Shown here: positions 56,223 to 64,000 of the stretch, piece by piece | Layout: the number at the start of each line of letters is the position of its first letter | How positions within the stretch are numbered: position 1 is the stretch's first letter | Assembly: GCF_023634765.1 (NCBI RefSeq) | Contig: NZ_JAMLFX010000002.1 | Coordinates: forward strand, 860,097-924,096 | Source of the DNA: Pseudomonas sp. AKS31 | Lineage (GTDB): Bacteria; Pseudomonadota; Gammaproteobacteria; Pseudomonadales; Pseudomonadaceae | DNA length: 64,000 nucleotides | Reading direction: 5' to 3' | Made by a program: the position numbers and the translations under genes | Notes under the pieces: model-generated | Seen by the model: the letters and a program-made list of their open reading frames with translations, nothing else | What the model was told of the DNA's origin: nothing | Databases searched by the model: none

Positions 56223-58046
56223 CTACTCGCTATGCAGGTTCGCATAAATCGACTCTGCGAGCTTTTTACTGATCCCCGGGGCTTTGGCGATCTCTTCGAT
56301 GCTTGCACGAGACAGCTCCTGCAATCCACCAAAATGTTTCAACAAGTCGCGACGTCGGGTCGGCCCAACGCCGGCAACGCCTTCCAGCGTTGACGTACGA
56401 CGGGTTTTACCTCGACGTGCGCGGTGTCCTGTAATTGCGAAACGGTGCGCTTCATCGCGAATCTGTTGAATCAGGTGCAGCGCCGGCGAGTCGCCACGCA
56501 AGGTAAACTCGTGCGCCGCATCATTTAGATACAACGTTTCGAAGCCGGCCTTGCGCGTAGCACCTTTGGCAACACCGAGGAGGATCAGGTCCGGCACGGC
56601 CAATTCGTTGAGAACATCCCGTGCCATCGACAGCTGGCCCTTGCCACCGTCGACCAACAAGATGTCCGGCAGTTTGCCCTCGCCTTCCTTGAGTTTGCTG
56701 AAGCGTCGCGTCAGGGCCTGATGCATGGCGGCATAGTCGTCACCCGCCGTGACCCCTTCGATGTTATAGCGCCGGTAATCCGACTTGATCGCGCCTTCAG
56801 GGCCGAACACCACACAGGACGCGACCGTCGCCTCACCGCTGGAATGACTGATGTCATAGCATTCCAGACGCTGCGGCGGTTCATCCAGGTTCAATACTTC
56901 GGCCAAGGCCTCGAACCGCGCGGCGGTGTGTTGGCGGTTGGCCAGGCGCGCGCCCAATGCCTGCTCGGCGTTGGTCACTGCCAGTTGCTGCCAGCGCGCG
57001 CGCGTACCACGCACCCGATGACTGATGGCCAGCTCGCGACCACGCAGCTCATGGATCGCTTCAACCAATGCTGGAAAGTCTTCGTGCACCACATTGACGA
57101 TCAGCTCGCTCGGCAAATCTCGCTCGGGGCTGCTGATAAAGTAGTGGCCAAGAAACGCGGCCATGACTTCCGACACGTCCTCTTCGATACCGACTTGCGG
57201 AAAGAAATTCTTGCTGCCCAACACACGTCCGCCACGGACGCTTATCAGGTGCACGCAAGCGCCGCCCGGGTTGACGAATGCCGCGATGACATCGATATCC
57301 CCTGTACCACCTTCCATGCTCTGTTGATCCTGGACCCGACGCAGCAGTGCGATCTGATCACGCAGTTCGGCGGCACGCTCGAACTCCAGGTTGATCGCCG
57401 CCTCCTCCATCGCCGTGGACAGCTCGTTGGTCAACGCGTGACTACGCCCCTCAAGAAACATCACCGAGTGACGCACGTCTTCGGCATACACTTCAGGCTC
57501 GACCAGTCCGACGCAAGGCGCTTTGCAGCGCTTGATCTGATACTGCAGGCACGGGCGGGTACGGTTCTTGTAGTAGCTGTCTTCACACTGGCGAACGAAG
57601 AAGGTCTTTTGCAGCAGGCTCAGGCTTTCACGTATGGCGCCGGCACTCGGATAGGGGCCGAAGTACTTGCCCTTGGCCTTTTTGGCCCCGCGATGAATGC
57701 TCAGGCGCGGGAATTGGCCGTCGGACAGAAACACGTAGGGGTAGGATTTGTCGTCGCGCAACAGAATGTTGTACGGCGGACGCCATTCTTTGATCAGCGT
57801 CTGCTCCAGCAGCAGCGCCTCGGTTTCGTTGGCGGTGATGGTCGTTTCGACCTGCGCAATGCGCCCCACCAACGCGGCAGTCTTGGGCGCCAGGCCGGTT
57901 TTGCGAAAGTAGCTGGCCAGGCGTTTTTTCAGGTTCTTGGCCTTGCCCACGTACAACAGGCGTGCATCGCTGTCGAACATGCGATAGACGCCCGGGCGCC
58001 CGCTGACTGTCGACAGAAACGCGCCGGAATCGAATGTTTCAGTCAT
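56223..58046 (-). CDS. uvrC: UvrC, excinuclease ABC subunit C
   Basis: Makes both incisions in nucleotide-excision repair. The 607-residue protein has an N-terminal GIY-YIG nuclease ([20 protein letters not shown]), a Cys-rich segment ([15 protein letters not shown]), a UVR domain near 205-240, an RNase H-like endonuclease domain ([20 protein letters not shown]) and C-terminal helix-hairpin-helix motifs. It starts two bases after the gacA stop, the classical linked pair. Confidence 0.97.
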   Translation of the reverse strand: MTETFDSGAFLSTVSGRPGVYRMFDSDARLLYVGKAKNLKKRLASYFRKTGLAPKTAALVGRIAQVETTITANETEALLLEQTLIKEWRPPYNILLRDDKSYPYVFLSDGQFPRLSIHRGAKKAKGKYFGPYPSAGAIRESLSLLQKTFFVRQCEDSYYKNRTRPCLQYQIKRCKAPCVGLVEPEVYAEDVRHSVMFLEGRSHALTNELSTAMEEAAINLEFERAAELRDQIALLRRVQDQQSMEGGTGDIDVIAAFVNPGGACVHLISVRGGRVLGSKNFFPQVGIEEDVSEVMAAFLGHYFISSPERDLPSELIVNVVHEDFPALVEAIHELRGRELAISHRVRGTRARWQQLAVTNAEQALGARLANRQHTAARFEALAEVLNLDEPPQRLECYDISHSSGEATVASCVVFGPEGAIKSDYRRYNIEGVTAGDDYAAMHQALTRRFSKLKEGEGKLPDILLVDGGKGQLSMARDVLNELAVPDLILLGVAKGATRKAGFETLYLNDAAHEFTLRGDSPALHLIQQIRDEAHRFAITGHRARRGKTRRTSTLEGVAGVGPTRRRDLLKHFGGLQELSRASIEEIAKAPGISKKLAESIYANLHSE

Positions 58047-58048
58047 GG

Positions 58049-58690
58049 TCAGAGGCTGGCATCAACCATACCGTGCCGCACCGCCAGCAGAGTCAACTCG
58101 ACGTCACTGCTGATCGAAAGCTTCTCGAAAATACGATAGCGATAGGTGTTCACGGTTTTCGGTGACAGGCACAATTTGTCGGAAATGATCTGTATCTTCT
58201 GACAGCCGACGATCATCAAGGCGATCTGAATTTCGCGTTCGGACAAGGCATCGAAGGGAGAATCATTGGAAGGCTGAAACGACTTGATTGCCAATTGCTG
58301 GGCAATTTGCGGACTGATGTAGCGCTGACCGGCAAAAACCAGGCGAATCGCCTGAACCATTTCCGGCAAACCCGCGCCCTTGGTCAGATAACCCGCAGCA
58401 CCAGCCTGCAACAAGCGTGTCGGAAAAGGATCCTCTTCACACACCGTAACCGCGACCACCTTGATGTCCGGATGACTGCGCAACAGTTTGCGCGTGGCTT
58501 CCAGGCCGCCGATGCCAGGCATCTTGACGTCCATCAGCACCACATCGGGCTTCAACTCTCGGGCCTTGATCAGGGACTCTTCCCCGGATTCAGCCTGGCC
58601 AACCACTTGCAAGCCATCGATATCGGCCAGCATACGTGTAATGCCTGTGCGAACGAGATCATGGTCATCGACCACTAGCACCCTAATCAA
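58049..58690 (-). CDS. gacA: GacA, global response regulator
   Basis: Response regulator of the GacS/GacA system that activates the small RNAs titrating RsmA/RsmE, thereby controlling secondary metabolites and biofilm. The 213 residues show a receiver domain with phospho-acceptor D54 ([11 protein letters not shown]) and a LuxR-type HTH ([43 protein letters not shown] shown here only in part: [15 protein letters not shown]). The sequence is very close to known P. fluorescens GacA. GacS is not in the window. Confidence 0.97.
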   Translation of the reverse strand: MIRVLVVDDHDLVRTGITRMLADIDGLQVVGQAESGEESLIKARELKPDVVLMDVKMPGIGGLEATRKLLRSHPDIKVVAVTVCEEDPFPTRLLQAGAAGYLTKGAGLPEMVQAIRLVFAGQRYISPQIAQQLAIKSFQPSNDSPFDALSEREIQIALMIVGCQKIQIISDKLCLSPKTVNTYRYRIFEKLSISSDVELTLLAVRHGMVDASL

Positions 58691-58817
58691 GCAGACACCT
58701 CGCGATATGGTCTTATTGGGATGCCGGACACCTTAGCAAAAAGTACCCCGCAGACCTAGCGGAAAGCGTCATTTAAAAAGTTTCAATTCATCATTGAAGG
58801 CTTGCCGGCCGTGGGTT

Positions 58818-59261
58818 TCAGAGCACATGTGTACTGATATCAAGCTGCATTCGCAGAAAACACTCGTCCGCGCCTTGAACTTGTAGTCCTTTTCTCTCAT
58901 ACAAGTTTCTCGCCGGATTATTTTCAAATACGGTCAGCCGCAGCGCCGGGCGTCTTTCTCTACGCACCATGTCGATAACCTGATCGATCGCCCAAGAACC
59001 AGCACCCTGCCCCTGATACGTTTCAGCAATCTGCAGCTCACGAATGTATAGCGCGCGCATATCCCGACTGAGACTGAGAAAGCCCACTGGCACATCACCC
59101 TTCACTATCAGCCAGTTTTGCCGCCCCAACCATGCCACGTCGAACGCTTCGTCCTGCCATAGCAGGTCATGGCGAATGTAGTAGCGCAGCATGTTCTGAC
59201 AGGTGAGATCGCGGGCAAACGCCAGATCTTCTGGAACCGCCAATCGTAAGTGGAATGTCAT
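58818..59261 (-). CDS. GNAT-family N-acetyltransferase
   Basis: A 147-residue acetyltransferase. The acetyl-CoA binding loop is AETYQGQGAGSWAIDQVIDMV near residue 88, after the central strand ALYIRELQI; the last part NPARNLYERKGLQ is typical. The start at 59261 overlaps the stop of a small upstream gene (TGATG), so it appears coupled to it. Substrate unknown. Confidence 0.85.
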   Translation of the reverse strand: MTFHLRLAVPEDLAFARDLTCQNMLRYYIRHDLLWQDEAFDVAWLGRQNWLIVKGDVPVGFLSLSRDMRALYIRELQIAETYQGQGAGSWAIDQVIDMVRRERRPALRLTVFENNPARNLYERKGLQVQGADECFLRMQLDISTHVL

Positions 59262-59428
59262 CAGGCTTGCACAACAGGAACAATTCGCCCCAGCCATGCA
59301 CCCACGACGCGCTCGGCCATGACCAACAGATCACCTGCCCCGGCCGCTGCGGCCTCGATAAAGCGACAGTGTGAAAGCTCACCGGCAATGTGCGGAGACT
59401 GGGCAGCAGCAATGGTTTGTGTCGACAC
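59261..59428 (-). CDS. 55-residue hypothetical protein coupled to the GNAT gene
   Basis: A short GTG-initiated ORF (starting MSTQTIAAAQSPHIAGEL when GTG is read as Met, ending GRIVPVVQA), rich in Ala. Its TGA shares bases with the GNAT ATG. An AAGGG lies upstream of the GTG. The junction and codon use suggest a real gene, but I do not recognise the family. Confidence 0.55.
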   Translation of the reverse strand: MSTQTIAAAQSPHIAGELSHCRFIEAAAAGAGDLLVMAERVVGAWLGRIVPVVQA

Positions 59429-59579
59429 GGTTCACCCTTGGTCATCAAGCGAAGTGCAGAATGTCACAACTCCTGCGCGACGCTAGCAATAGATGTTTTG
59501 TTGATTACGCGATAGCAATTTCTGATTGCTGTGGCGTAGCGGCCTCTAGTAAGCTCGGCCCATTCATCGGAGACAGACC

Positions 59580-59708
59580 ATGTTCAACGCCCTCTCACAG
59601 CTTTGCACCACCAGCGCCCTGCGCTCGGTTGCGGCTGCCCGGGTGAATGACGTTTGCGCTCCGGTCAGCTTTTATTTTGGGTATTGGTTTAGCCACTGGC
59701 GCGCCTGA
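59580..59708 (+). CDS. aromatic-rich leader peptide of the DAHP synthase attenuator
   Basis: A 42-codon ORF (starts MFNALSQLCTT, ends in residues 31-42 FYFGYWFSHWRA). Ten consecutive codons near the end hold three Phe, two Tyr, two Trp and one His. GGAGA precedes ATG by seven bases. The codons lie within a 9-bp hairpin (59676-59716), and a strong terminator begins 47 bases after the stop. This is the layout of a ribosome-mediated attenuator. Sensing of all three aromatic amino acids would suit the common-pathway enzyme downstream. Confidence 0.8.
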   Translation: MFNALSQLCTTSALRSVAAARVNDVCAPVSFYFGYWFSHWRA

Positions 59709-59716
59709 TACCCAAA
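59676..59716 (+). promoter_or_regulatory. pause hairpin (1:2 structure) over the control codons
   Basis: TTTGGGTAT (59676-59684) pairs perfectly with ATACCCAAA (59708-59716). The first arm is Phe33-Gly-Tyr35 and the second begins at the stop codon of the leader. Confidence 0.7.
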
Positions 59717-59755
59717 CGGCGCCCATAACAACGGGTCGCCTACCAGAGAATTCTC

Positions 59756-59795
59756 AACCCCCGGTCGGCCTCCCGACCGGGGGTTTTGTTTTTTC
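59756..59795 (+). terminator. attenuator terminator before the DAHP synthase
   Basis: CCCCCGGTCGG (59758-59768) and CCGACCGGGGG (59773-59783) pair perfectly, then TTTTGTTTTTT. It is 248 bases upstream of the DAHP synthase start. Confidence 0.92.
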
Positions 59796-59843
59796 AGCCC
59801 CACATTTTTCAGCAACACACTAGACACTTTGAGGAATCACGAA

Positions 59844-59996
59844 ATGAACTACGCCACTTATTACCGTCACGACAGCTTCAGCGCCTGGCGATTTACCAGC
59901 CTCCGCTCGGGACAGCCTGCCGCCTCCGATCGGTCACCTACAGGTGGCAAGCACACACACGTAGCCACTACGGCCAACTGTCGAACACCCCAGTAG
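59844..59996 (+). CDS. second aromatic-rich short ORF before the DAHP synthase
   Basis: A 50-codon ORF (MNYATYYRHDSFSAWRF at the start) with three Tyr, two Phe and one Trp in its first 17 codons. GAGG lies nine bases before ATG. It ends 47 bases before the DAHP synthase ATG, and a small GCGGG/CCCGC hairpin (60007-60021) lies between without a T run. It may be a second regulatory peptide acting at translation, or a chance ORF. Confidence 0.5.
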   Translation: MNYATYYRHDSFSAWRFTSLRSGQPAASDRSPTGGKHTHVATTANCRTPQ

Positions 59997-60043
59997 GGCC
60001 GAGCGAGCGGGAAGCACCCGCCGCCAGCCCAGGAAGACCGAAT

Positions 60044-61120
60044 ATGAACTCGTCCGTTTCTGCTCTGCCGCTGTCCACCCTGAACCCTGCCAACGAAGCA
60101 TTGACCCTGCGTCTGCCCAGCTCGTTGCAACTCAAACAGCAATTGCCCCTGAGCAATGCCTTGAGCCTGCAAGTCACCGCGCACCGCCAGGCGGTTCGCG
60201 CCATTCTCAATGGCCAGGATCAACGCCTGCTGGTCATCGTCGGGCCCTGCTCTATCCATGATCCGCATTCCGCACTCGAATACGCCGGCAAGCTCGCTCG
60301 ACTGGCTGAAGAAGTCAGCGGCGAAATGCTGTTGGTGATGCGAGCCTACGTCGAGAAACCGCGTACCACGGTCGGCTGGAAAGGTCTGGCCTACGACCCG
60401 CAACTGGATGGCAGTGACGACATGGCTGGCGGCCTTACGCTTTCGCGCGAGCTGATGCTGGAAATGATCCGCCTCGGCCTGCCAGTGGCCACAGAATTGC
60501 TGCAGCCCATGGCTGCCGGTTACTTCGACGATCTGTTGAGCTGGGTGGCCATTGGCGCGCGCACCACTGAATCGCAGATCCACCGGGAGATGGCCAGTGG
60601 ATTGGGCATGCCAGTCGGGTTCAAGAACGGCACCGACGGCGGTGCCGCCATTGCAGTTGACGCCATGCGTTCTGCAGCCCATCCGCACCGGCATTTCGGC
60701 GTCGATAGTCAGGGCCATCCGGCCATCATTCAAACACCAGGCAACCCCGACACCCACCTGGTTCTGCGCGGTGGCCATAAAGGGCCGAACCATGATCGCG
60801 AGAGCGTTGCGAAAATCCATGCAGACCTGAATCGCCTGAAGATTCCGAGCCGGATCATGGTCGATTGCAGCCACGCCAACAGTGGCAAGGACCCGCTACG
60901 CCAGCCCGGCGTCTTCAACGAAGTGCTTGAGCAACGCCTGCAAGGTGACCGCTCTTTGATCGGCATGATGATTGAGTCTCACCTGTTCGAAGGCTGCCAA
61001 CCGCTGAGCGAATCCCTGCGCTATGGGGTGTCGATTACCGACGGTTGCCTCGGTTTCAGCGCAACGGAGCGCTTGCTGCTTGACGCCTGCCAGCGCCTTG
61101 CCGCACACGCCAAAGGCTGA
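60044..61120 (+). CDS. class I DAHP synthase
   Basis: 3-deoxy-D-arabino-heptulosonate-7-phosphate synthase, condensing phosphoenolpyruvate and erythrose-4-phosphate in the first step of aromatic biosynthesis. The 358 residues show LLVIVGPCSIHDP (metal Cys, near residue 69), RAYVEKPRTTVGWKGL (near 100), GARTTESQIHRE and VGFKNGTDGG. It belongs to the AroF/G/H family; which effector inhibits it I cannot read, so no letter is given. ATG at 60044 follows AGGAAG; the frame back to 59786 overlaps the leader region and is not used. Confidence 0.94.
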   Translation: MNSSVSALPLSTLNPANEALTLRLPSSLQLKQQLPLSNALSLQVTAHRQAVRAILNGQDQRLLVIVGPCSIHDPHSALEYAGKLARLAEEVSGEMLLVMRAYVEKPRTTVGWKGLAYDPQLDGSDDMAGGLTLSRELMLEMIRLGLPVATELLQPMAAGYFDDLLSWVAIGARTTESQIHREMASGLGMPVGFKNGTDGGAAIAVDAMRSAAHPHRHFGVDSQGHPAIIQTPGNPDTHLVLRGGHKGPNHDRESVAKIHADLNRLKIPSRIMVDCSHANSGKDPLRQPGVFNEVLEQRLQGDRSLIGMMIESHLFEGCQPLSESLRYGVSITDGCLGFSATERLLLDACQRLAAHAKG

Positions 61121-61174
61121 TTGCCAGGCTCACCCTCCGGTTTATCGCAAGCCGGAGGGCCGGCCATATTCCCG

Positions 61175-62254
61175 TTACGCCTCTACCTGCACGTGCGTCA
61201 CCGCGGACTCCTGACTGACATCGTCCAGACGTTCAATCGTGTAGGCCACCCGCACGGTCGTGCCATGGTGCTCACGCCAGAATCGGTGCGGCACAATGAA
61301 GATCAGCGGCTTCCCCGCCGTCTCCCGAGTGATTTCACGGTCATCGCGATGATTGAACAGATCTCCGTCGCACTTGAGGTACGCCAACTCACCTTCCTGC
61401 GTTTGAGCGTTACCGATCACGACGGTGACGCCATCGATCGAGTCGTCTCTCGACAACACGCCATCTTGCGCTTCAAGCACATCGGGTGCGTCCAGTTCAC
61501 CCCGTTGGATCGGGGTGACGAGAACTCGCGCCGCCTCGGATTCGCGAACGACGCCGCCCGCCTGTTCGACCTGGTAGCGCACTACCACCTCGCCGCCGAG
61601 ATGGGCTGCGATGTGCACCCCTTCAACCCAGAATGACAGGACATCTGCGACCGCAAAGGTTTCGACCTTCAAGCTGTCGCTGAACGTTGCAGACGATGCG
61701 TCAGCGCCCCACAGCAACGTGACCCGATCCCCCGCCGCCATTCGGGAATAAGGCTGGAGCGCGACAAGCGTGCCGTCCGGCACTCGTGCCGGATCCAGCG
61801 TTCCTCCGATCGCCCCCTCGACAATCGGCGCAAGCAATTGCGGCCGGGCATCCCCCACAGACAATTGCACGCGCGCAGACAACGCGGGTTCAACCGAGCC
61901 CGCGCTGAGCCGTTTCCAGTAGATCTCCAGAGAACCGCCATCCAGCGCCGCGATATGCATGCCCTTGATCACGAACACGACATCCTTGCCGATCTGGCCT
62001 TCGCTGACATAGCGAACCATTTCGTGCTGATAGGCAAAGCCTTCTATATCCAGTCCGTCCCAGCTCAACAACAACTGATCGCCGCAAGCCATGTTGGCAT
62101 AAGGGGCAATGCGGACAACAACTTTGCTCAGCGCGGGATCCAGCACTGCTCCCTCATGGGAATCAAGGGTTGGCGCAGGCAGCAGTTCGTCCGAAACACA
62201 GGGACTGACAGGGTGGCGCATCCGGTAGCAAAACTCGACTTCGTGCGTGTGCAT
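61175..62254 (-). CDS. protein of three Ig-like Pseudomonas repeats
   Basis: A 359-residue protein composed of about three copies of a 110-residue beta-rich unit. The units share the pattern LDPA, then a hydrophobic strand, PY, M-A-x-GD and a Trp: LDPALSKVVVRIAPYANMAC and LDPARVPDGTLVALQPYSRM. A degenerate third copy begins near residue 250. No signal peptide, membrane helix or enzyme motif is visible. The start at 62254 has GGAG nine bases upstream; a Met four codons earlier lacks proper spacing. The unit is widespread in Pseudomonas proteins of unknown role, some very large. It may relate to the protein at 19727-21673. Confidence 0.7.
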   Translation of the reverse strand: MHTHEVEFCYRMRHPVSPCVSDELLPAPTLDSHEGAVLDPALSKVVVRIAPYANMACGDQLLLSWDGLDIEGFAYQHEMVRYVSEGQIGKDVVFVIKGMHIAALDGGSLEIYWKRLSAGSVEPALSARVQLSVGDARPQLLAPIVEGAIGGTLDPARVPDGTLVALQPYSRMAAGDRVTLLWGADASSATFSDSLKVETFAVADVLSFWVEGVHIAAHLGGEVVVRYQVEQAGGVVRESEAARVLVTPIQRGELDAPDVLEAQDGVLSRDDSIDGVTVVIGNAQTQEGELAYLKCDGDLFNHRDDREITRETAGKPLIFIVPHRFWREHHGTTVRVAYTIERLDDVSQESAVTHVQVEA

Positions 62255-62589
62255 TAGTGGCTCCATTCCTTGGAAAAAACGCCGCTTTCATGGACGGCGT
62301 CGACAGCCAACATTCAACGCCATTGCGTACACTTTCGATGTCAGCCTCATCCGCCGCGAACAACCGGCAAAGGCCTCCTGCCGGGTAGGCAAACCACGCA
62401 AAATTGCCATCAACCTAGCGAAAGATGTCTTCAACTTCCGATTCGGATTTCATAAGTATCTGAAAATTCTTACAAGCACTAGTCCAGATTCAACGGCCAA
62501 GAGAAGCCCCTTCTTACTTCTTCAACAGGATGAGTGTTTTAGAGTGGCCTCCAGATTCCCCGATGAACTTCTGTGAAAAAGGTAAGAAC
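62255..62589. other. intergenic region without a recognised gene
   Basis: This 335-base gap between divergent genes is AT-richer toward the lipase (62400-62520) and must contain both promoters. I see no repeat, RNA or operator I can name. Confidence 0.55.
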
Positions 62590-63450
62590 ATGCAACGGAA
62601 TGCTTCAACTCGCTATCCCGTCCTGTTGGTACACGGCCTGTTCGGATTCGAGCGTATAGGTCATTTCGAGCTGTTCCATGATGTAAAGGACGCTCTGAAA
62701 ACGACTGGCAGCCGAGTGTTTGTTCCACACCTTTCTGCCACCCATAAAAACGAAACAAGGGGTGAACAATTGCTTGCACAGATTGATCGTGTCTTGCGAG
62801 GCACAGGTGCAGACAAAGTCAACCTCATAGGACACAGTCAAGGCGCATTGGCTGCTCGATACGCTGCAGCGTTGGCGCCACACGCCGTCGCTTCCGTCAC
62901 CTCCGTCAGCGGCCCGAACCACGGCTCGGAACTGGCTGATTTTCTGCGCAAGGCACTGATACCCGGGCGACTGCCGGAGGTCGTCGCCCAGAACGTAGCG
63001 ACGCTATTTGCCAATTTTCTATCGTTGCTCAGTGGCAGTGCCGCCTTGCCGCAGAACGCACTGGCGGCGCTCAATGCACTGACGACTGAAGGCGTAGGCG
63101 AGTTCAACGACAAGTTTCCGCAGGGATTGCCCAGCACTTGGGGCGGACAAGGCCCGGAACAGGTCAACGGCGTACGCTATTACTCGTGGAGCGGCGTTCT
63201 GCCGGCCAGCAGCCCGTCGCCACTCGATCCGACCCAAAGCATTTGCCATGCGCTATCGCAGTACTTCATGACCGAAACGCTGCAGAATGACGGTTTCGTC
63301 GGCCGCTTCAGTTCTCACTTGGGGCAGGTGATCCGCTCCGACTACCCACTGGACCATCTGGGCAGCCTGCGCCGCACAGCCGGCGCCATACCCGACCCGA
63401 TTGAGCTGTACGTCAAGCACGCCGAACGTCTGCGAGCCGCGAATCTCTGA
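62590..63450 (+). CDS. lipase of the P. fragi type (subfamily I.1)
   Basis: A 286-residue alpha/beta-hydrolase triacylglycerol lipase. The oxyanion block is YPVLLVHGLFGFERIG (near residue 9), the nucleophile Ser is in NLIGHSQGALAARYAA (near 80), the acid is probably in ENDG-like LQNDGFVGRFSS and the His in SSHLGQVIRSDYPLDH. It closely resembles P. fragi lipase. No signal peptide is visible and no lipase foldase gene is nearby, so its export is unclear. ATG at 62590 follows AAAGG; upstream in-frame Mets lack support. Confidence 0.88.
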   Translation: MQRNASTRYPVLLVHGLFGFERIGHFELFHDVKDALKTTGSRVFVPHLSATHKNETRGEQLLAQIDRVLRGTGADKVNLIGHSQGALAARYAAALAPHAVASVTSVSGPNHGSELADFLRKALIPGRLPEVVAQNVATLFANFLSLLSGSAALPQNALAALNALTTEGVGEFNDKFPQGLPSTWGGQGPEQVNGVRYYSWSGVLPASSPSPLDPTQSICHALSQYFMTETLQNDGFVGRFSSHLGQVIRSDYPLDHLGSLRRTAGAIPDPIELYVKHAERLRAANL

Positions 63451-63547
63451 TCAAGGCCACGGACAACCGAACGGAACTTTGCCGAGAATTCGCCCACTGA
63501 ATCCGGTAGGCTCCACACTTTACTGAAATAGATTGGAGAGTTTCCCC

Positions 63548-63829
63548 ATGGCTCAAGCCACTGCCCGCCACATCCTGGTTGCCAGCGAAGACAAGTGCAA
63601 CGAACTCAAGGCCCAGATCGAAGGCGGCGCCGATTTCGCCGAAGTCGCCAAGGCCAACTCCACCTGCCCGTCCAGCCGTCAGGGCGGTGATCTGGGTAAG
63701 TTCGGTCCTGGCCAGATGGTCAAGGAATTCGACACCGTGGTCTTCAGTGCGCCAATCAATGTCGTGCAAGGTCCGGTGAAAACCCAGTTCGGTTATCACC
63801 TACTGGAAGTCACCAGCCGTCAGGACTGA
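63548..63829 (+). CDS. ppiC: PpiC-type parvulin peptidyl-prolyl isomerase
   Basis: A 93-residue single-domain cytoplasmic parvulin. It begins AQATARHILVASEDKCNELK, with the conserved RHIL, followed by GGDLGKFGPGQMVKEFD and the C-terminal TQFGYHLLEV. Size matches E. coli PpiC. The start at 63548 follows GGAGAG. Confidence 0.93.
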   Translation: MAQATARHILVASEDKCNELKAQIEGGADFAEVAKANSTCPSSRQGGDLGKFGPGQMVKEFDTVVFSAPINVVQGPVKTQFGYHLLEVTSRQD

Positions 63830-63850
63830 TCCGTCGCCTGATTGCTTGCC

Positions 63851-63885
63851 AACGGCCCGCCTTCTGGTGGGCCGTTGTGTTTCAG
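63851..63885 (+). terminator. terminator after ppiC
   Basis: AACGGCCCGCC and GGTGGGCCGTT form a stem with one G-U pair, followed by a short T-rich stretch. Confidence 0.72.
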
Positions 63886-63962
63886 TTACATATACGGCTG
63901 GCGACTGACGCGCCTCTCGCGTACAACTTGCGCTTATCGATTTCCCGGTTCCAAGGCTGACA

Positions 63963-64000
63963 ATGCGACTGGTTTTTCCCACATTGATGCTCACCGCCCT
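63963..64000 (+). CDS. start of a gene cut by the window end
   Basis: An ATG after AAGG opens a frame reading MRLVFPTLMLTA, which looks like the start of a signal peptide. Only 12 codons are inside the window, so the product is unknown. Confidence 0.5.
   Translation, partial: MRLVFPTLMLTA

Overview
The window looks like a chromosomal segment of the Pseudomonas fluorescens group. The evidence is the gacA-uvrC-pgsA-tRNA(Gly)-tRNA(Cys) neighbourhood, a 358-residue HPPD of the P. fluorescens type, an AruH-type arginine:pyruvate transaminase, a ptxS-kguEKTD 2-ketogluconate locus, an MvaT/MvaU-type nucleoid protein, high GC content, and many intergenic REP-type inverted repeats. I see no prophage, insertion sequence, CRISPR array or plasmid origin. 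This is mostly core and near-core genome.

Layout. 0.1-5.2 kb: an RND efflux pair (periplasmic adaptor plus inner-membrane pump, no outer-membrane partner) and a DUF1345 membrane protein. 5.3-10.7 kb: 2-ketogluconate catabolism, with the LacI-type repressor PtxS, two perfect PtxS operators, then kguE, kguK, kguT and kguD. 10.9-13.7 kb: aruH and a chemoreceptor. 14.0-18.0 kb: a glycerate/sugar-diacid module (glycerate kinase, CdaR-type regulator, MFS carrier). 18.3-22.9 kb: a VOC protein divergent from a LysR regulator, a 648-residue Ig-like-domain protein and an aldo/keto reductase. 23-31.8 kb: an acyltransferase with a C-terminal SGNH domain, RarD, HPPD, a DMT exporter divergent from a LysR regulator, a CSS-EAL phosphodiesterase and an MvaT-family protein. 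32-40.4 kb: oxidative and electrophile stress genes (glyoxalase I, ahpC, ahpF, glutathione reductase), interrupted by a divergent tyrosine-recombinase/KfrA-like pair, then galU. 40.6-42.7 kb: small proteins and lipoproteins. 42.7-45.3 kb: an alkylation-damage cluster (2OG-Fe(II) oxygenase, alkB, ada) with predicted Ada boxes. 45.3-51.5 kb: a YhdH/AcuI-type reductase, a nitronate monooxygenase-like enzyme, modABC behind a perfect ModE-type palindrome, and a type IB topoisomerase. 51.7-55 kb: an ABC-F protein and a run of small ORFs. 55-59.4 kb: three tRNAs, pgsA, uvrC, gacA, a GNAT acetyltransferase and a short overlapping gene. 59.6-61.1 kb: a DAHP synthase behind an apparent attenuator. 61.2-64 kb: a second repeat-domain protein, a P. 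fragi-type lipase, a parvulin PPIase and the start of a gene that runs off the window.

The most interesting points are these. (1) Upstream of the DAHP synthase, a 42-codon leader ORF packs Phe, Tyr and Trp codons into a 9-bp hairpin just before a strong terminator, and a second aromatic-rich short ORF lies between that terminator and the structural gene. This reads as ribosome-mediated attenuation sensing several aromatic amino acids. (2) Ada has lost three of the four cysteines that bind zinc in E. coli Ada, yet Ada-box-like sites precede both ada and the oxygenase-alkB operon. (3) A tyrosine recombinase and a KfrA-like coiled-coil DNA-binding protein are divergently transcribed around a GTAC-rich inverted repeat. 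(4) Repeats have been captured as coding sequence at the C-termini of KguK and a VOC protein. (5) A-rich Hfq/Crc-type motifs sit at the kguE and kguT translation starts.
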